A stretch of 7,706 nucleotides of DNA, from the NCBI GenBank assembly GCA_046537875.1, contig JBKHJZ010000153.1:1-7706 (forward strand), read 5' to 3'. This DNA comes from JBKHJZ01 sp046537875. Lineage in GTDB: Bacteria; Actinomycetota; Acidimicrobiia; Acidimicrobiales; VFJN01. Below are positions 1-4,998 of the stretch, piece by piece (position 1 is the stretch's first letter; each line of letters starts with the position of its first letter). The translations under genes were made by a program, and so were the position numbers. The notes under the pieces are model-generated. The model had not been told where the DNA came from, made no database searches, and saw only the letters and a program-made list of their open reading frames with translations.

Positions 1-276
1 CCGATCGAAGAGCTCGACGCCCTCCTCGGGGTTGTACGGCCCGTCGAGCAGCTCCTGGAACGTGGCCTGGAGTTCCTCGACGGTGGTGATGCAATGCTCC
101 TGGATGTCGGTAGTGTCGGCCTTGCCGAGCACCAGGGCCCCGGGCGGGCCCTCGGTCTTGTCCACCGCGAACCCCAGCGATTCGGGTTCTTCCTGGGCGC
201 CGGCCGGGACGGCCGTGCCGATGGTGAGCGCGCAGGCGGCGATGGCCGCCAGCGCGACTCGGGTCTTGGTCCTCAT
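1..276 (-). CDS. Secreted protein of unknown function, N-terminal part (cut by window edge)
   Basis: The 92 codons inside the window begin at ATG 276, and the C-terminus lies beyond the left edge. An AAGGAG ribosome site at 287-292 fixes the start. The N-terminus is a classic Sec signal peptide: Arg/Lys-containing n-region (MRTKTR), an Ala-rich hydrophobic core to about residue 20, and an AGA|QEE cleavage site near residue 27. The mature part starts with an acidic stretch, then FAVDKTEGPPGALVLG. This resembles the GPPG-V-V-G opening of IPT/Ig-like beta domains found on actinobacterial exported proteins, but the match is by eye and weak. Further on it is acidic and probably helical (TTVEELQATFQELLDG) with one Cys at residue 62. 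Export is well supported; I do not recognise the family and assign no function. It is transcribed away from the other genes of the window. Confidence 0.8.
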   Translation of the reverse strand, partial: MRTKTRVALAAIAACALTIGTAVPAGAQEEPESLGFAVDKTEGPPGALVLGKADTTDIQEHCITTVEELQATFQELLDGPYNPEEGVELFDR

Positions 277-286
277 TGTGGTTGCT

Positions 287-292
287 CTCCTT
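287..292 (-). promoter_or_regulatory. Ribosome binding site of the secreted protein
   Basis: AAGGAG on the minus strand, 10 nt before ATG 276. It supports this start for the truncated secreted protein. Confidence 0.7.
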
Positions 293-329
293 GGCAACGG
301 GTGTTGACGGCCGGGAACACACCGGGACC

Positions 330-596
330 ACCGCCCGCCGGCGGTCTGCCCCCGCCTGCCCCCCAGCAGTTGGGTGTCCGGGCCGGCTGCCCTAGGACCT
401 CCGCCCCGGATCACCGCGGGTGATGGCGAGCGCGGTCACCGGAGTGGCCGCGCTCGTCGGGTCGACACCTGACGGTGTCGCTGATGGCGCTGCCCCGCTG
501 TGGGACGGGGCGGCGCCACACAGGTGGTGCGCAGGTCGTCGCAGACCTGCGCGATGGATCGCCGGAAGGCGACGGCCGAGGACCGTCCGGTCCTCG
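330..596. other. Chain of closely spaced inverted repeats (structured RNA or DNA element?)
   Basis: This otherwise gene-poor stretch contains successive inverted repeats, most with tetraloop-size loops: 330-345 (6 bp, loop CGCC), 410-424 (6 bp, 3-nt loop), 427-456 (13 bp, loop CGGA), 463-480 (7 bp, loop TGAC), 485-518 (13 bp, 8-nt loop), 529-552 (9 bp, loop GTCGCA), 559-572 (5 bp, GNRA loop GGAA) and 577-596 (8 bp, loop GTCC). The non-Watson-Crick pairs in the long stems (T436/G447, T491/G512, with T528/G553 and G426/T457 at stem ends) would be G-U pairs in a plus-strand RNA but A-C clashes in a minus-strand RNA. That hints at a plus-strand transcript. I recognise no known RNA family: no SRP asymmetric loop, no RNase P core, no cobalamin box. 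Short stems are expected by chance at this G+C; the 13, 13, 9 and 8 bp stems are harder to dismiss. The region partly overlaps a possible minus-strand gene. Confidence 0.45.
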
Positions 597-706
597 TGGT
601 CTGCCACCGCCTCCAGCTCGTCGACCACGCCTCCCAGCTCGCGCACGCGCGGCGCGATCGGCGCGATCCCCTCCATCGTGTGGGCCACGACGATTACACT
701 AAGCAC
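436..706 (-). pseudogene. Possible small frameshifted gene, unknown function
   Basis: On the minus strand, codons from about 700 down to 585 have nearly all G/C third positions and encode a helix-like peptide (MEGIAPIAPRVRELGG, then VVDELEAVADHEDR). After about 588 that frame loses its codon bias. The neighbouring minus frame, which ends at a TGA at 436-438, shows strong third-position G/C and reads AVAFRRSIAQVCDDLRTTC. A single-base shift inside the hairpin at 577-596 would join the two into a protein of roughly 80-90 residues. The start would be ATG 676 (or GTG 706), just downstream of a promoter-like sequence at 696-725. No family is recognised. It may instead be an intact unbroken frame (392-706), a sequencing error, or no gene at all. 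A 9-bp tandem repeat (CGGCGCGAT twice, 650-667) encodes the IAP-IAP segment. Confidence 0.25.
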
Positions 707-725
707 GCGACAGTGCGCTTAGCAA
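696..725 (-). promoter_or_regulatory. Candidate minus-strand promoter with a 24-bp palindromic operator in its spacer
   Basis: Read on the minus strand, TTGCTA (720-725) and TAGTGT (696-701) are separated by 18 nt, a reasonable -35/-10 pair for the housekeeping sigma factor. The near-palindrome 699-722 has arms CTAAGC and GCTTAG with further C-G, G-T and C-G pairs inside, and lies almost exactly over the spacer and the edges of both boxes. That is where a repressor site blocks RNA polymerase. The site is 57 nt before the ribbon-helix-helix start on the plus strand, so autoregulation by that protein is a natural guess. The local dip to A/T in very G+C-rich surroundings also marks it as regulatory. 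Confidence 0.4.
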
Positions 726-778
726 GCACCATCCAGTGGGCTCAGCATGCGCAGAGGAACTGAGAAAGGCCACGTAAC

Positions 779-958
779 GTGAACGACACTGTGGGCCGCA
801 TTCACTACGAGATTCCCGAGGACGTGCACCGAGATGCCAAGGCGGCAGCCGGGCTCGAAGGTGTGACGTTGCGCGACTTCCTGATATCTGCCCTCGAGGG
901 GCGTGCCACCGAGGTGCTGCGCCGCCGCGAGGAGCAGCGGCAGGCCGCCGCGCGATAG
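779..958 (+). CDS. Ribbon-helix-helix DNA-binding protein, 59 aa (orphan antitoxin-like)
   Basis: Small basic-tailed protein starting at GTG 779. An in-frame TGA at 761-763 and the absence of any other start codon after it force this start; GAAAGG at 764-769 is a plausible ribosome site. Residues 7-13 (RIHYEIP) form the DNA-contacting beta strand. Residues 15-26 (DVHRDAKAAAGL) are helix A, and 29-47 (VTLRDFLISALEGRATEVL) the turn and helix B, in the typical Arc/CopG arrangement. The C-terminus (RRREEQRQAAAR) is charged. Proteins of this type are dimeric repressors, most often antitoxins that bind their own promoter. No toxin ORF (PIN, HicA, ParE/RelE) is visible downstream, where the next gene is metabolic, and the only divergent candidate is the doubtful gene at 436-706. 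It may therefore be a free-standing regulator or an orphaned antitoxin. The fold is well supported; the target is inferred. Confidence 0.75.
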   Translation: MNDTVGRIHYEIPEDVHRDAKAAAGLEGVTLRDFLISALEGRATEVLRRREEQRQAAAR

Positions 959-959
959 A

Positions 960-976
960 CGCCAGAACCGCTGGCG
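960..976 (+). terminator. Hairpin just after the ribbon-helix-helix gene
   Basis: CGCCAG and CTGGCG form a perfect 6-bp stem with loop AACCG, beginning 2 nt after the TAG stop. There is no T-tract, so it is at best a weak or factor-assisted terminator. The rest of 959-1208 contains only G+C-rich sequence with short inverted repeats (for example 1057-1079) and no recognisable gene. Confidence 0.35.
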
Positions 977-1141
977 GCGGGGCCCGCGTCGGGCACGCCG
1001 CCGCTCGCGCGCGCCCACGCGGCCGCGGCATCGCTGAGGGACGGTGACTCGAGGCGCCGGGGCCGGCACCCCGCCCCGGTGCTCGCCACGACGGCGGCGC
1101 GCCACCCCGCCGAGCCCCGCCAACGCTCAGGCCGCCCGCCG

Positions 1142-1172
1142 TTGGGCCGGCAGCCGCGCCGCTTCGTAGGGT
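1142..1172 (+). promoter_or_regulatory. Weak candidate promoter of the mcl operon
   Basis: TTGGGC at 1142-1147 and TAGGGT at 1167-1172 are spaced by 19 nt. The -10 fits the actinobacterial TAnnnT pattern and would give a leader of about 30 nt before ATG 1209. The -35 and the spacing are poor, so this is only the best candidate in the gap. Confidence 0.25.
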
Positions 1173-1208
1173 GTTGGCCGTCCGACCGACGCGACGCGTG
1201 GAGGTTCG

Positions 1209-2276
1209 ATGCGTTCCCCCAAGGACTTCTTCCGGCCGCTCGCGGTCGGGGCGCCCGACCCCGTTCGGGAGATCCCCTTCCCGCCCTCGCGGATGATCCA
1301 CTTCTTCCCGGCGTCGAACCCGAAGCTGGTGGCCAAGGCGCCCGACATGGCCCCCAAGGTGGACATCCTGCTCGCCAACCTGGAGGACGGTGTCCCCGCC
1401 GCCGACAAGGAGGCGGCACGGGCCGGGCTGCTCGACGTGGGCCGAACGTGGGACCGGAGCTGGGGGGCGCAGCTCTGGACCCGGGTCAACAGCCTCGACT
1501 CGCCGTGGGCGCTCGACGACCTCAACGCCGCGGTCACCGAGGTCGGCGACAAGCTCGACGTGATCATGATCCCGAAGGTCGAGGGCCCCGAAGACATCCA
1601 CTACGTCGACCGGCTGGTCGCCCAGCTCGAGGCGAAGGCCCGCCTGGAGCGACCGCTGCTGATCCACGCGATCCTCGAGACGGCGAGCGGCGTCGCCAAC
1701 GTCGAGGCGATCTGCGGCGCCAGCCCCCGCATGCAGGGCCTGTCGCTCGGCCCCGCCGACCTGGCCGCCAGCCGGCGGATGAAGACCACCCGGGTCGGCG
1801 GCGGCCACCCGGGCTACCTGGTGCGCCAGGACCCGCCCGGCGACGACGTCCAGGCCGAACGGGCCACCTACCAGCAGGACCTCTGGCACTACACGATCGC
1901 CCGCATGGTGGACGCCTGCGTGGCCCACGGGATCCTGCCGTTCTACGGTCCGTTCGGCGACATCCAGGACACCGTCGCCTGCGAGGACCAGTTCCGGAAC
2001 GCCTTCCTCCTGGGCTGTGTCGGCGCCTGGACGCTCCACCCGGCGCAGATCGACATCGCCCGCCGGGTGTTCTCGCCGCCGCCCGAGGAGGTGCACCACG
2101 CCCGGCGGGTGATCGAGGCGATGGGCGACGGCACCGGGGCCGTCATGCTCGACGGGAAGATGGAGGACGACGCCTCCGTGAAGCAGTGCAGGGTGATGGT
2201 GGAGCTGGCCGACGCCCTCGCCGCCCGGGATCCGGAGCTGGCCGCCGCCTACGCCACCGTGGGTGAGGAGGGCTGA
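1209..2276 (+). CDS. mcl1: L-malyl-CoA/beta-methylmalyl-CoA lyase (Mcl1 type)
   Basis: 355-residue HpcH/HpaI-superfamily TIM-barrel lyase, the usual length for the malyl-CoA lyases of Rhodobacter and Chloroflexus, which it resembles along its whole length. It reversibly cleaves beta-methylmalyl-CoA to glyoxylate and propionyl-CoA and malyl-CoA to glyoxylate and acetyl-CoA, using Mg2+. Visible family blocks are NLEDGVP (57-63), LWTRVNS with probable catalytic R92, DVIMIPKVEGP (117-127), ILETASG with metal ligand E157, SLGPADLAASR with metal ligand D184, MKTTRVGGGHP (191-201), YQQDLWHYTIARMVD (221-235), FYGPFGDI (245-252) and QFRNAFLLGC (261-270). The C-terminal DGKMEDD (315-321) probably supplies an Asp to the neighbouring subunit's active site. 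A GGAGG site at 1200-1204 precedes ATG 1209. It is followed after 4 nt by the CitE-like gene, so the two are co-translated. With an Mcd-type dehydrogenase nearby, the ethylmalonyl-CoA pathway is the likely setting; use in a 3-hydroxypropionate-type route cannot be excluded. Confidence 0.93.
   Translation: MRSPKDFFRPLAVGAPDPVREIPFPPSRMIHFFPASNPKLVAKAPDMAPKVDILLANLEDGVPAADKEAARAGLLDVGRTWDRSWGAQLWTRVNSLDSPWALDDLNAAVTEVGDKLDVIMIPKVEGPEDIHYVDRLVAQLEAKARLERPLLIHAILETASGVANVEAICGASPRMQGLSLGPADLAASRRMKTTRVGGGHPGYLVRQDPPGDDVQAERATYQQDLWHYTIARMVDACVAHGILPFYGPFGDIQDTVACEDQFRNAFLLGCVGAWTLHPAQIDIARRVFSPPPEEVHHARRVIEAMGDGTGAVMLDGKMEDDASVKQCRVMVELADALAARDPELAAAYATVGEEG
2266..2271 (+). promoter_or_regulatory. 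Ribosome binding site of the CitE-like gene inside the mcl1 end
   Basis: A perfect AGGAGG lies within the last codons of mcl1, 9 nt before ATG 2281. It decides the start of the second gene and indicates translational coupling. Confidence 0.8.
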
Positions 2277-2280
2277 TCCG

Positions 2281-3162
2281 ATGGCCGACGCAACGCTCCG
2301 TCCCCGCCGCTCGGTGCTGTACATGCCGGGCGCCAACGAGCGAGCCCTCGAGAAGGCGACGGGCCTGCCCGCCGACGCTCTCATCCTCGACCTCGAGGAC
2401 GCCGTGGCCCCCGACGCCAAGGCCGAGGCCCGCGACCGCGTGTGCGAGGCCGCCGCATCGGGGCGCTACGGCAGGCGGGAGGTCACGATCCGGATCAACG
2501 GCATCGGCACCGCCTGGCACGACGACGACCTGCGGGCCGCAGCCGCCGCTGGGCCGGCGGCCGTGGTGGTGCCCAAGGTGGACTCGGCCGGGACCGTGCA
2601 CGCCATCGAGAAGGCCCTCGAGGCGGCCGGGGCGCCGGATCACACGGCCATCTGGGCGATGATCGAGACACCCCTCGCCATGCTCCACGCCGAGGAGGTC
2701 TGCGCCGCGTCCGACCGGCTGACCACTCTGGTGATGGGCACCAACGACCTGGCCAAGGAGCTGCAGGCCGAGCACGTGCCCGGCCGCGAGCCGCTGCTGA
2801 CCGGGCTGGGGCTGAGCCTCCTGGCCGCCCGGGCCACCGGCAGGGTGATCCTCGACGGCGTCTACAACGACATCAGCGACGCCGAGGGCTTCGAGGCCGA
2901 GTGCCTGCAGGGACGCCGCCTGGGGTTCGACGGCAAGACGCTGATCCACCCGAGCCAGATCGAGCCGTGCAACCGGGTCTTCGCCCCGACGGCCGAGGAG
3001 GTCGAGCGGGCCGGGCGGATCATCGCGGCGTTCGAGGAGGCCCAGGCCGAAGGCCGGGGCGTCGTCACGGTCGACGGGCGGATGGTCGAGAACCTCCACG
3101 TCGAGCAGGCCCGGCGCACGCTGGCGCTCCAGGAGGCCATCGAGGCCCTCGCCGCCGGCTGA
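2281..3162 (+). CDS. mcl2: CitE-like protein, probable (3S)-malyl-CoA thioesterase (Mcl2 type)
   Basis: 293-residue CitE-like member of the HpcH/HpaI superfamily, shorter than Mcl1 as usual for this branch. Motifs are SVLYMPGAN (11-19), ILDLEDAV (35-42), probable catalytic R71 in TIRING, VVVPKVD (95-101), MIETPLA with metal ligand E129, GTNDLAKE with metal ligand D156, and the acyl-CoA-binding signature FDGKTLIHPSQI (216-227). No citF or citD lies nearby, so it is not a citrate lyase subunit. In Rhodobacter, Mcl2 hydrolyses the malyl-CoA made by Mcl1 to malate and CoA. Placement 4 nt behind mcl1 supports that role here. Citramalyl-CoA lyase (CLYBL-like) is the main alternative and cannot be separated by eye. 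ATG 2281 is chosen because AGGAGG at 2266-2271 lies 9 nt before it; a GTG at 2263 would overlap mcl1 and stand before that site. The stop codon sits at the base of a strong hairpin. Confidence 0.85.
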   Translation: MADATLRPRRSVLYMPGANERALEKATGLPADALILDLEDAVAPDAKAEARDRVCEAAASGRYGRREVTIRINGIGTAWHDDDLRAAAAAGPAAVVVPKVDSAGTVHAIEKALEAAGAPDHTAIWAMIETPLAMLHAEEVCAASDRLTTLVMGTNDLAKELQAEHVPGREPLLTGLGLSLLAARATGRVILDGVYNDISDAEGFEAECLQGRRLGFDGKTLIHPSQIEPCNRVFAPTAEEVERAGRIIAAFEEAQAEGRGVVTVDGRMVENLHVEQARRTLALQEAIEALAAG

Positions 3163-3193
3163 GCCGCCGGCCGCGGCCCGCTGGCCGCCGGCT
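3162..3193. terminator. Bidirectional terminator-like hairpin between convergent genes
   Basis: AGCCGCCGGCC (3162-3172) pairs with GGCCGCCGGCT (3183-3193) at 10 of 11 positions around a 10-nt loop, filling most of the 47-nt gap between the convergent CitE-like and SDR genes. There is no T-run on either side. GCCGCCGGCTGAG occurs at 3151-3163 and again at 3184-3196, a 33-bp offset that looks like a decayed tandem duplication of the 3' end of the CitE-like gene, stop codon included. Confidence 0.4.
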
Positions 3194-3209
3194 GAGACCC
3201 GGCCCGCCG

Positions 3210-4067
3210 TCAGGGGGCGATCACGCCCCAGCCGACCGGCTGCCCGTCGGCGGCGATGGCGTCCCAGCGCCGGCGGGCGGCGGGCAACGTCGTCGGGTGG
3301 GTGAGGATCCAGAACCGGCCCGACCGCACGGCGTCGACCACCATGGCCGCCACGTCGTCGGGGTCGAGCCCGCCGGCGATCAGGCCCTGCACGAGCTCGC
3401 GCACGGGCCCGGACGCGGCCGGATCGTCCTCGTCCTCGTTCGGCGCCACGTCGTCCGGGCGGTTGCGGTGCGCCTCGGCGATGTTGGTCCGCACCCACTC
3501 GGGGCACAGGACCGACACGCCCACCGGGGCGCCGACCAGCTGCAGGTCGAGGAGCAGCGACTCCGACAGGGCCACCACCGCGTGCTTGGTGGCGTAGTAC
3601 GGCGACATGCCCGGGCCCGTGAGGATGCCGGCCGCCGACGCCGTGTTGACCACGTGCCCCTCACCCTGCTCGACCAGGCGGGGCACGAACGCCCGGATGC
3701 CGTTGGCGACACCGAGCAGGTTCACGTCGACGATCCAGCGCCACCGGTCGGCCGGGACCTCCCACGTCAACCCGCCCCCTCCCACGCCGGCGTTGTTGCA
3801 GATCACGTGAGCGGTGCCGAAGCGATCGAAGGTCGCCGCGGCGAGGGCCTCGACCGCCCGTTCGTGGCGCACGTCGGTGGGCACGGCCAGCACCGCCTCG
3901 GTGCCGTGCCGCTCGGCCAGCTCGGCGGCCGCCCGATCGAGCGCGGGGCGCTCCACGTCGGCCAGCACCACGCGCATCCCCTCGCCCGCGAACCGCCGGG
4001 CGAGCGACAGGCCGATGCCCGACGCGGCGCCGGTGATCACGGCCACCTTGCCCTCGAAGCTGTCCAT
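3210..4067 (-). CDS. Short-chain dehydrogenase/reductase (SDR), NAD-type
   Basis: 285-residue classical SDR with a complete Rossmann fold and active site. The dinucleotide motif is TGAASGIG (12-19). Asp37 at the end of the second strand (VVLAD) favours NAD(H) over NADP(H). Further motifs are CNNAG (90-94), N116 in VDVNLLG, catalytic S144 (NTAS), and Y157/K161 in PYYATK, giving the full N-S-Y-K tetrad. The substrate loop ends with CPEWVRTNI (188-196). An unusual acidic insert follows (DDVAPNEDEDDPAAS, 205-219), then a C-terminal part typical of actinobacterial SDRs annotated with unknown substrates. It is cytoplasmic and soluble. No ribosome site precedes ATG 4067, but TAGCGT lies 8 nt upstream, so the message may be leaderless. 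It is the last gene of the minus-strand run, 70 nt behind the LmbE gene. The substrate cannot be inferred; a role beside the acyl-CoA enzymes is guilt by association only. Confidence 0.9.
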   Translation of the reverse strand: MDSFEGKVAVITGAASGIGLSLARRFAGEGMRVVLADVERPALDRAAAELAERHGTEAVLAVPTDVRHERAVEALAAATFDRFGTAHVICNNAGVGGGGLTWEVPADRWRWIVDVNLLGVANGIRAFVPRLVEQGEGHVVNTASAAGILTGPGMSPYYATKHAVVALSESLLLDLQLVGAPVGVSVLCPEWVRTNIAEAHRNRPDDVAPNEDEDDPAASGPVRELVQGLIAGGLDPDDVAAMVVDAVRSGRFWILTHPTTLPAARRRWDAIAADGQPVGWGVIAP

Positions 4068-4075
4068 CGCCGGCG

Positions 4076-4081
4076 ACGCTA
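4076..4081 (-). promoter_or_regulatory. Candidate -10 box for a leaderless SDR transcript
   Basis: TAGCGT (TAnnnT) ends 8 nt before ATG 4067, which would place transcription start at or next to the A of the start codon. No convincing -35 is seen (TGCCTC at the expected place). The lack of a Shine-Dalgarno sequence fits a leaderless start. Confidence 0.3.
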
Positions 4082-4137
4082 GGCGCGCGCTGTGGTGGGA
4101 GGCACGCCCCCGAGCAGGCGCCGGATCTCCGCGAGGG

Positions 4138-4869
4138 TCAGATGCCGAGCAGCTCGAACGACACCGCGAGGCGGGAGCCGAACCGCGTGCCGGTGGCCTC
4201 GGCGTTCCGGCGCAGGAACGCCTCCGGGTCGGGATCGCCGAGGCCGCGGAGGTAGGCGGCGTGGCGGCGCAGCGATTCGACCCCCCGCTCGAAGGTGTCG
4301 TCGACGGCGACCGCGTGCGTGGGTCGCGGCGACGCCAGGACCGCGAGGTGCCGGACGCCGTCCCAGGGCTCGAGGCCGGCGGTCAGGAGATCCCGGAACA
4401 CCCACCGGTTGGCGGCGTCGCGGACGGCGTCGATGGTGGCCTGGCCGACGATGCGGTGGTCGGCCATGTTGAGGTACGTCCCGCCGTAGGTCTCGCGGTG
4501 GTTCACCGCGACCACCATCTCGGGCCGGTGGCGCCGGATGGCCGAGGCGATGTCACGCCGCAGCGGCAGCCCCGCCTCGATCGTCCCGTCGGGGTGATCG
4601 AGGAACTCGACCGTCTCCACGCCGACCACCCTCGCGCTGTCGACCTGCTCGGCCACCCGGACCCGGCGGGCCTCGTCGGGGTCCATCGAGTCGATGCCCG
4701 CCTCGCCCTTCGTGACGAGCAGGTAGGCGACGTGCTTGCCCTGCCCGGTCCAGCGGGCCACGGCCGCCGCACCCCCGTACTCCAGGTCGTCGGGGTGCGC
4801 CATCACCGCGAGCGCCCGCTCCCAGTCCTCGGGCATCTCGGTGAGCGATGGTCCGGCCGTGCCCGTCAC
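4138..4869 (-). CDS. LmbE/PIG-L family zinc-dependent N-deacetylase-like hydrolase
   Basis: 243-residue LmbE-like protein. The zinc site is visible: AHPDDLEYGG (24-33) gives H25 and D28 as ligands and D27 as probable general base, and ADHRIVG (136-142) gives the third ligand, H138. Also typical are TKGEAG (53-58), an acidic DPDEARRVR helix (63-71), FLDHPDG (89-95) and AVNHRETYGG (121-130). Known relatives remove an acetyl or amide group from sugar conjugates, for example MshB and Mca in mycothiol metabolism and BshB in bacillithiol. The length and motifs do not single out one of these, so the substrate is unknown. GTG 4869 is chosen because GGGAGG (4874-4879) lies 4 nt before it; an upstream ATG at 4938 would put codons through the repeat array and has no such site. 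The gene lies 129 nt behind mcd with the array between, and 70 nt before the SDR. Confidence 0.9.
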   Translation of the reverse strand: MTGTAGPSLTEMPEDWERALAVMAHPDDLEYGGAAAVARWTGQGKHVAYLLVTKGEAGIDSMDPDEARRVRVAEQVDSARVVGVETVEFLDHPDGTIEAGLPLRRDIASAIRRHRPEMVVAVNHRETYGGTYLNMADHRIVGQATIDAVRDAANRWVFRDLLTAGLEPWDGVRHLAVLASPRPTHAVAVDDTFERGVESLRRHAAYLRGLGDPDPEAFLRRNAEATGTRFGSRLAVSFELLGI

Positions 4870-4873
4870 GATT

Positions 4874-4879
4874 CCTCCC
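4874..4879 (-). promoter_or_regulatory. Ribosome binding site of the LmbE gene, overlapping the repeat array
   Basis: GGGAGG on the minus strand, 4 nt before GTG 4869. Its first three bases belong to the outermost copy of the mirrored repeat (4877-4894). Folding of the array in the mRNA, or protein bound to it, could affect access to this site. Confidence 0.7.
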
Positions 4880-4976
4880 GAGGCGATCGGTTCCGTGGAC
4901 CGACGCCCGAGGGTATGAGTTCCAGATCCGGAACCCATTGCCTCGGGCTCAGGAATGTGGAACCCATGACCTCGGG
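4877..4976. repeat. 100-bp mirrored array: four copies of an 18-bp unit, 29-bp period
   Basis: Copies are at 4877-4894 and 4906-4923 (plus strand), and 4930-4947 and 4959-4976 (inverted). Written in one orientation all fit CCCGAGGnnATnnGTTCC. Fourteen of 18 positions are invariant, and positions 8-9 differ in every copy (CG, GT, CA, TC). Start-to-start distance is 29 bp in both same-strand pairs, with 11-bp spacers that are not conserved and a 6-bp centre (AGATCC, 4924-4929). The two inner copies can pair as a 15-of-18 hairpin. The array occupies the gap between the mcd stop (4999) and the LmbE start (4869). It could be an operator array for a dimeric regulator, a dispersed REP/BIME-like palindromic repeat, or a terminator for mcd. 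Nothing else in the window carries the unit. Confidence 0.9.
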
Positions 4977-4998
4977 TACTGCGCGCCGGGCGAGCGCG

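Noticed and set aside
559..572. GGAA tetraloop hairpin as a small SRP RNA
   Set aside because: Only a plain 5-bp stem; the asymmetric internal loop and flanking conserved bases of the SRP helix 8 are missing.
650..667. Tandem 9-bp repeat CGGCGCGAT
   Set aside because: Two copies only, easily explained by local slippage or by the IAP-IAP coding repeat.
699..2420. Long minus-strand open frame opposite the mcl1 gene
   Set aside because: Low-complexity Arg/Gly/Pro/His-rich product antisense to a clearly recognisable lyase; a shadow of high-G+C codon use.
4079..4405. Minus-strand frame ending in LTLAEIRRLLGG, recalling MerR regulators
   Set aside because: Most of it overlaps the LmbE gene in another frame and is Arg/Pro-rich; the MerR-like tail is too short to support a gene.
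4870..4938. Extension of the LmbE protein upstream to ATG 4938
   Set aside because: No ribosome site, and the added residues would be encoded by the repeat array; GTG 4869 with GGGAGG is the better start.
4877..4976. CRISPR-like array (29-bp period)
   Set aside because: The period counts repeat plus spacer, spacers are only 11 bp, and the copies invert halfway; no cas genes are present.
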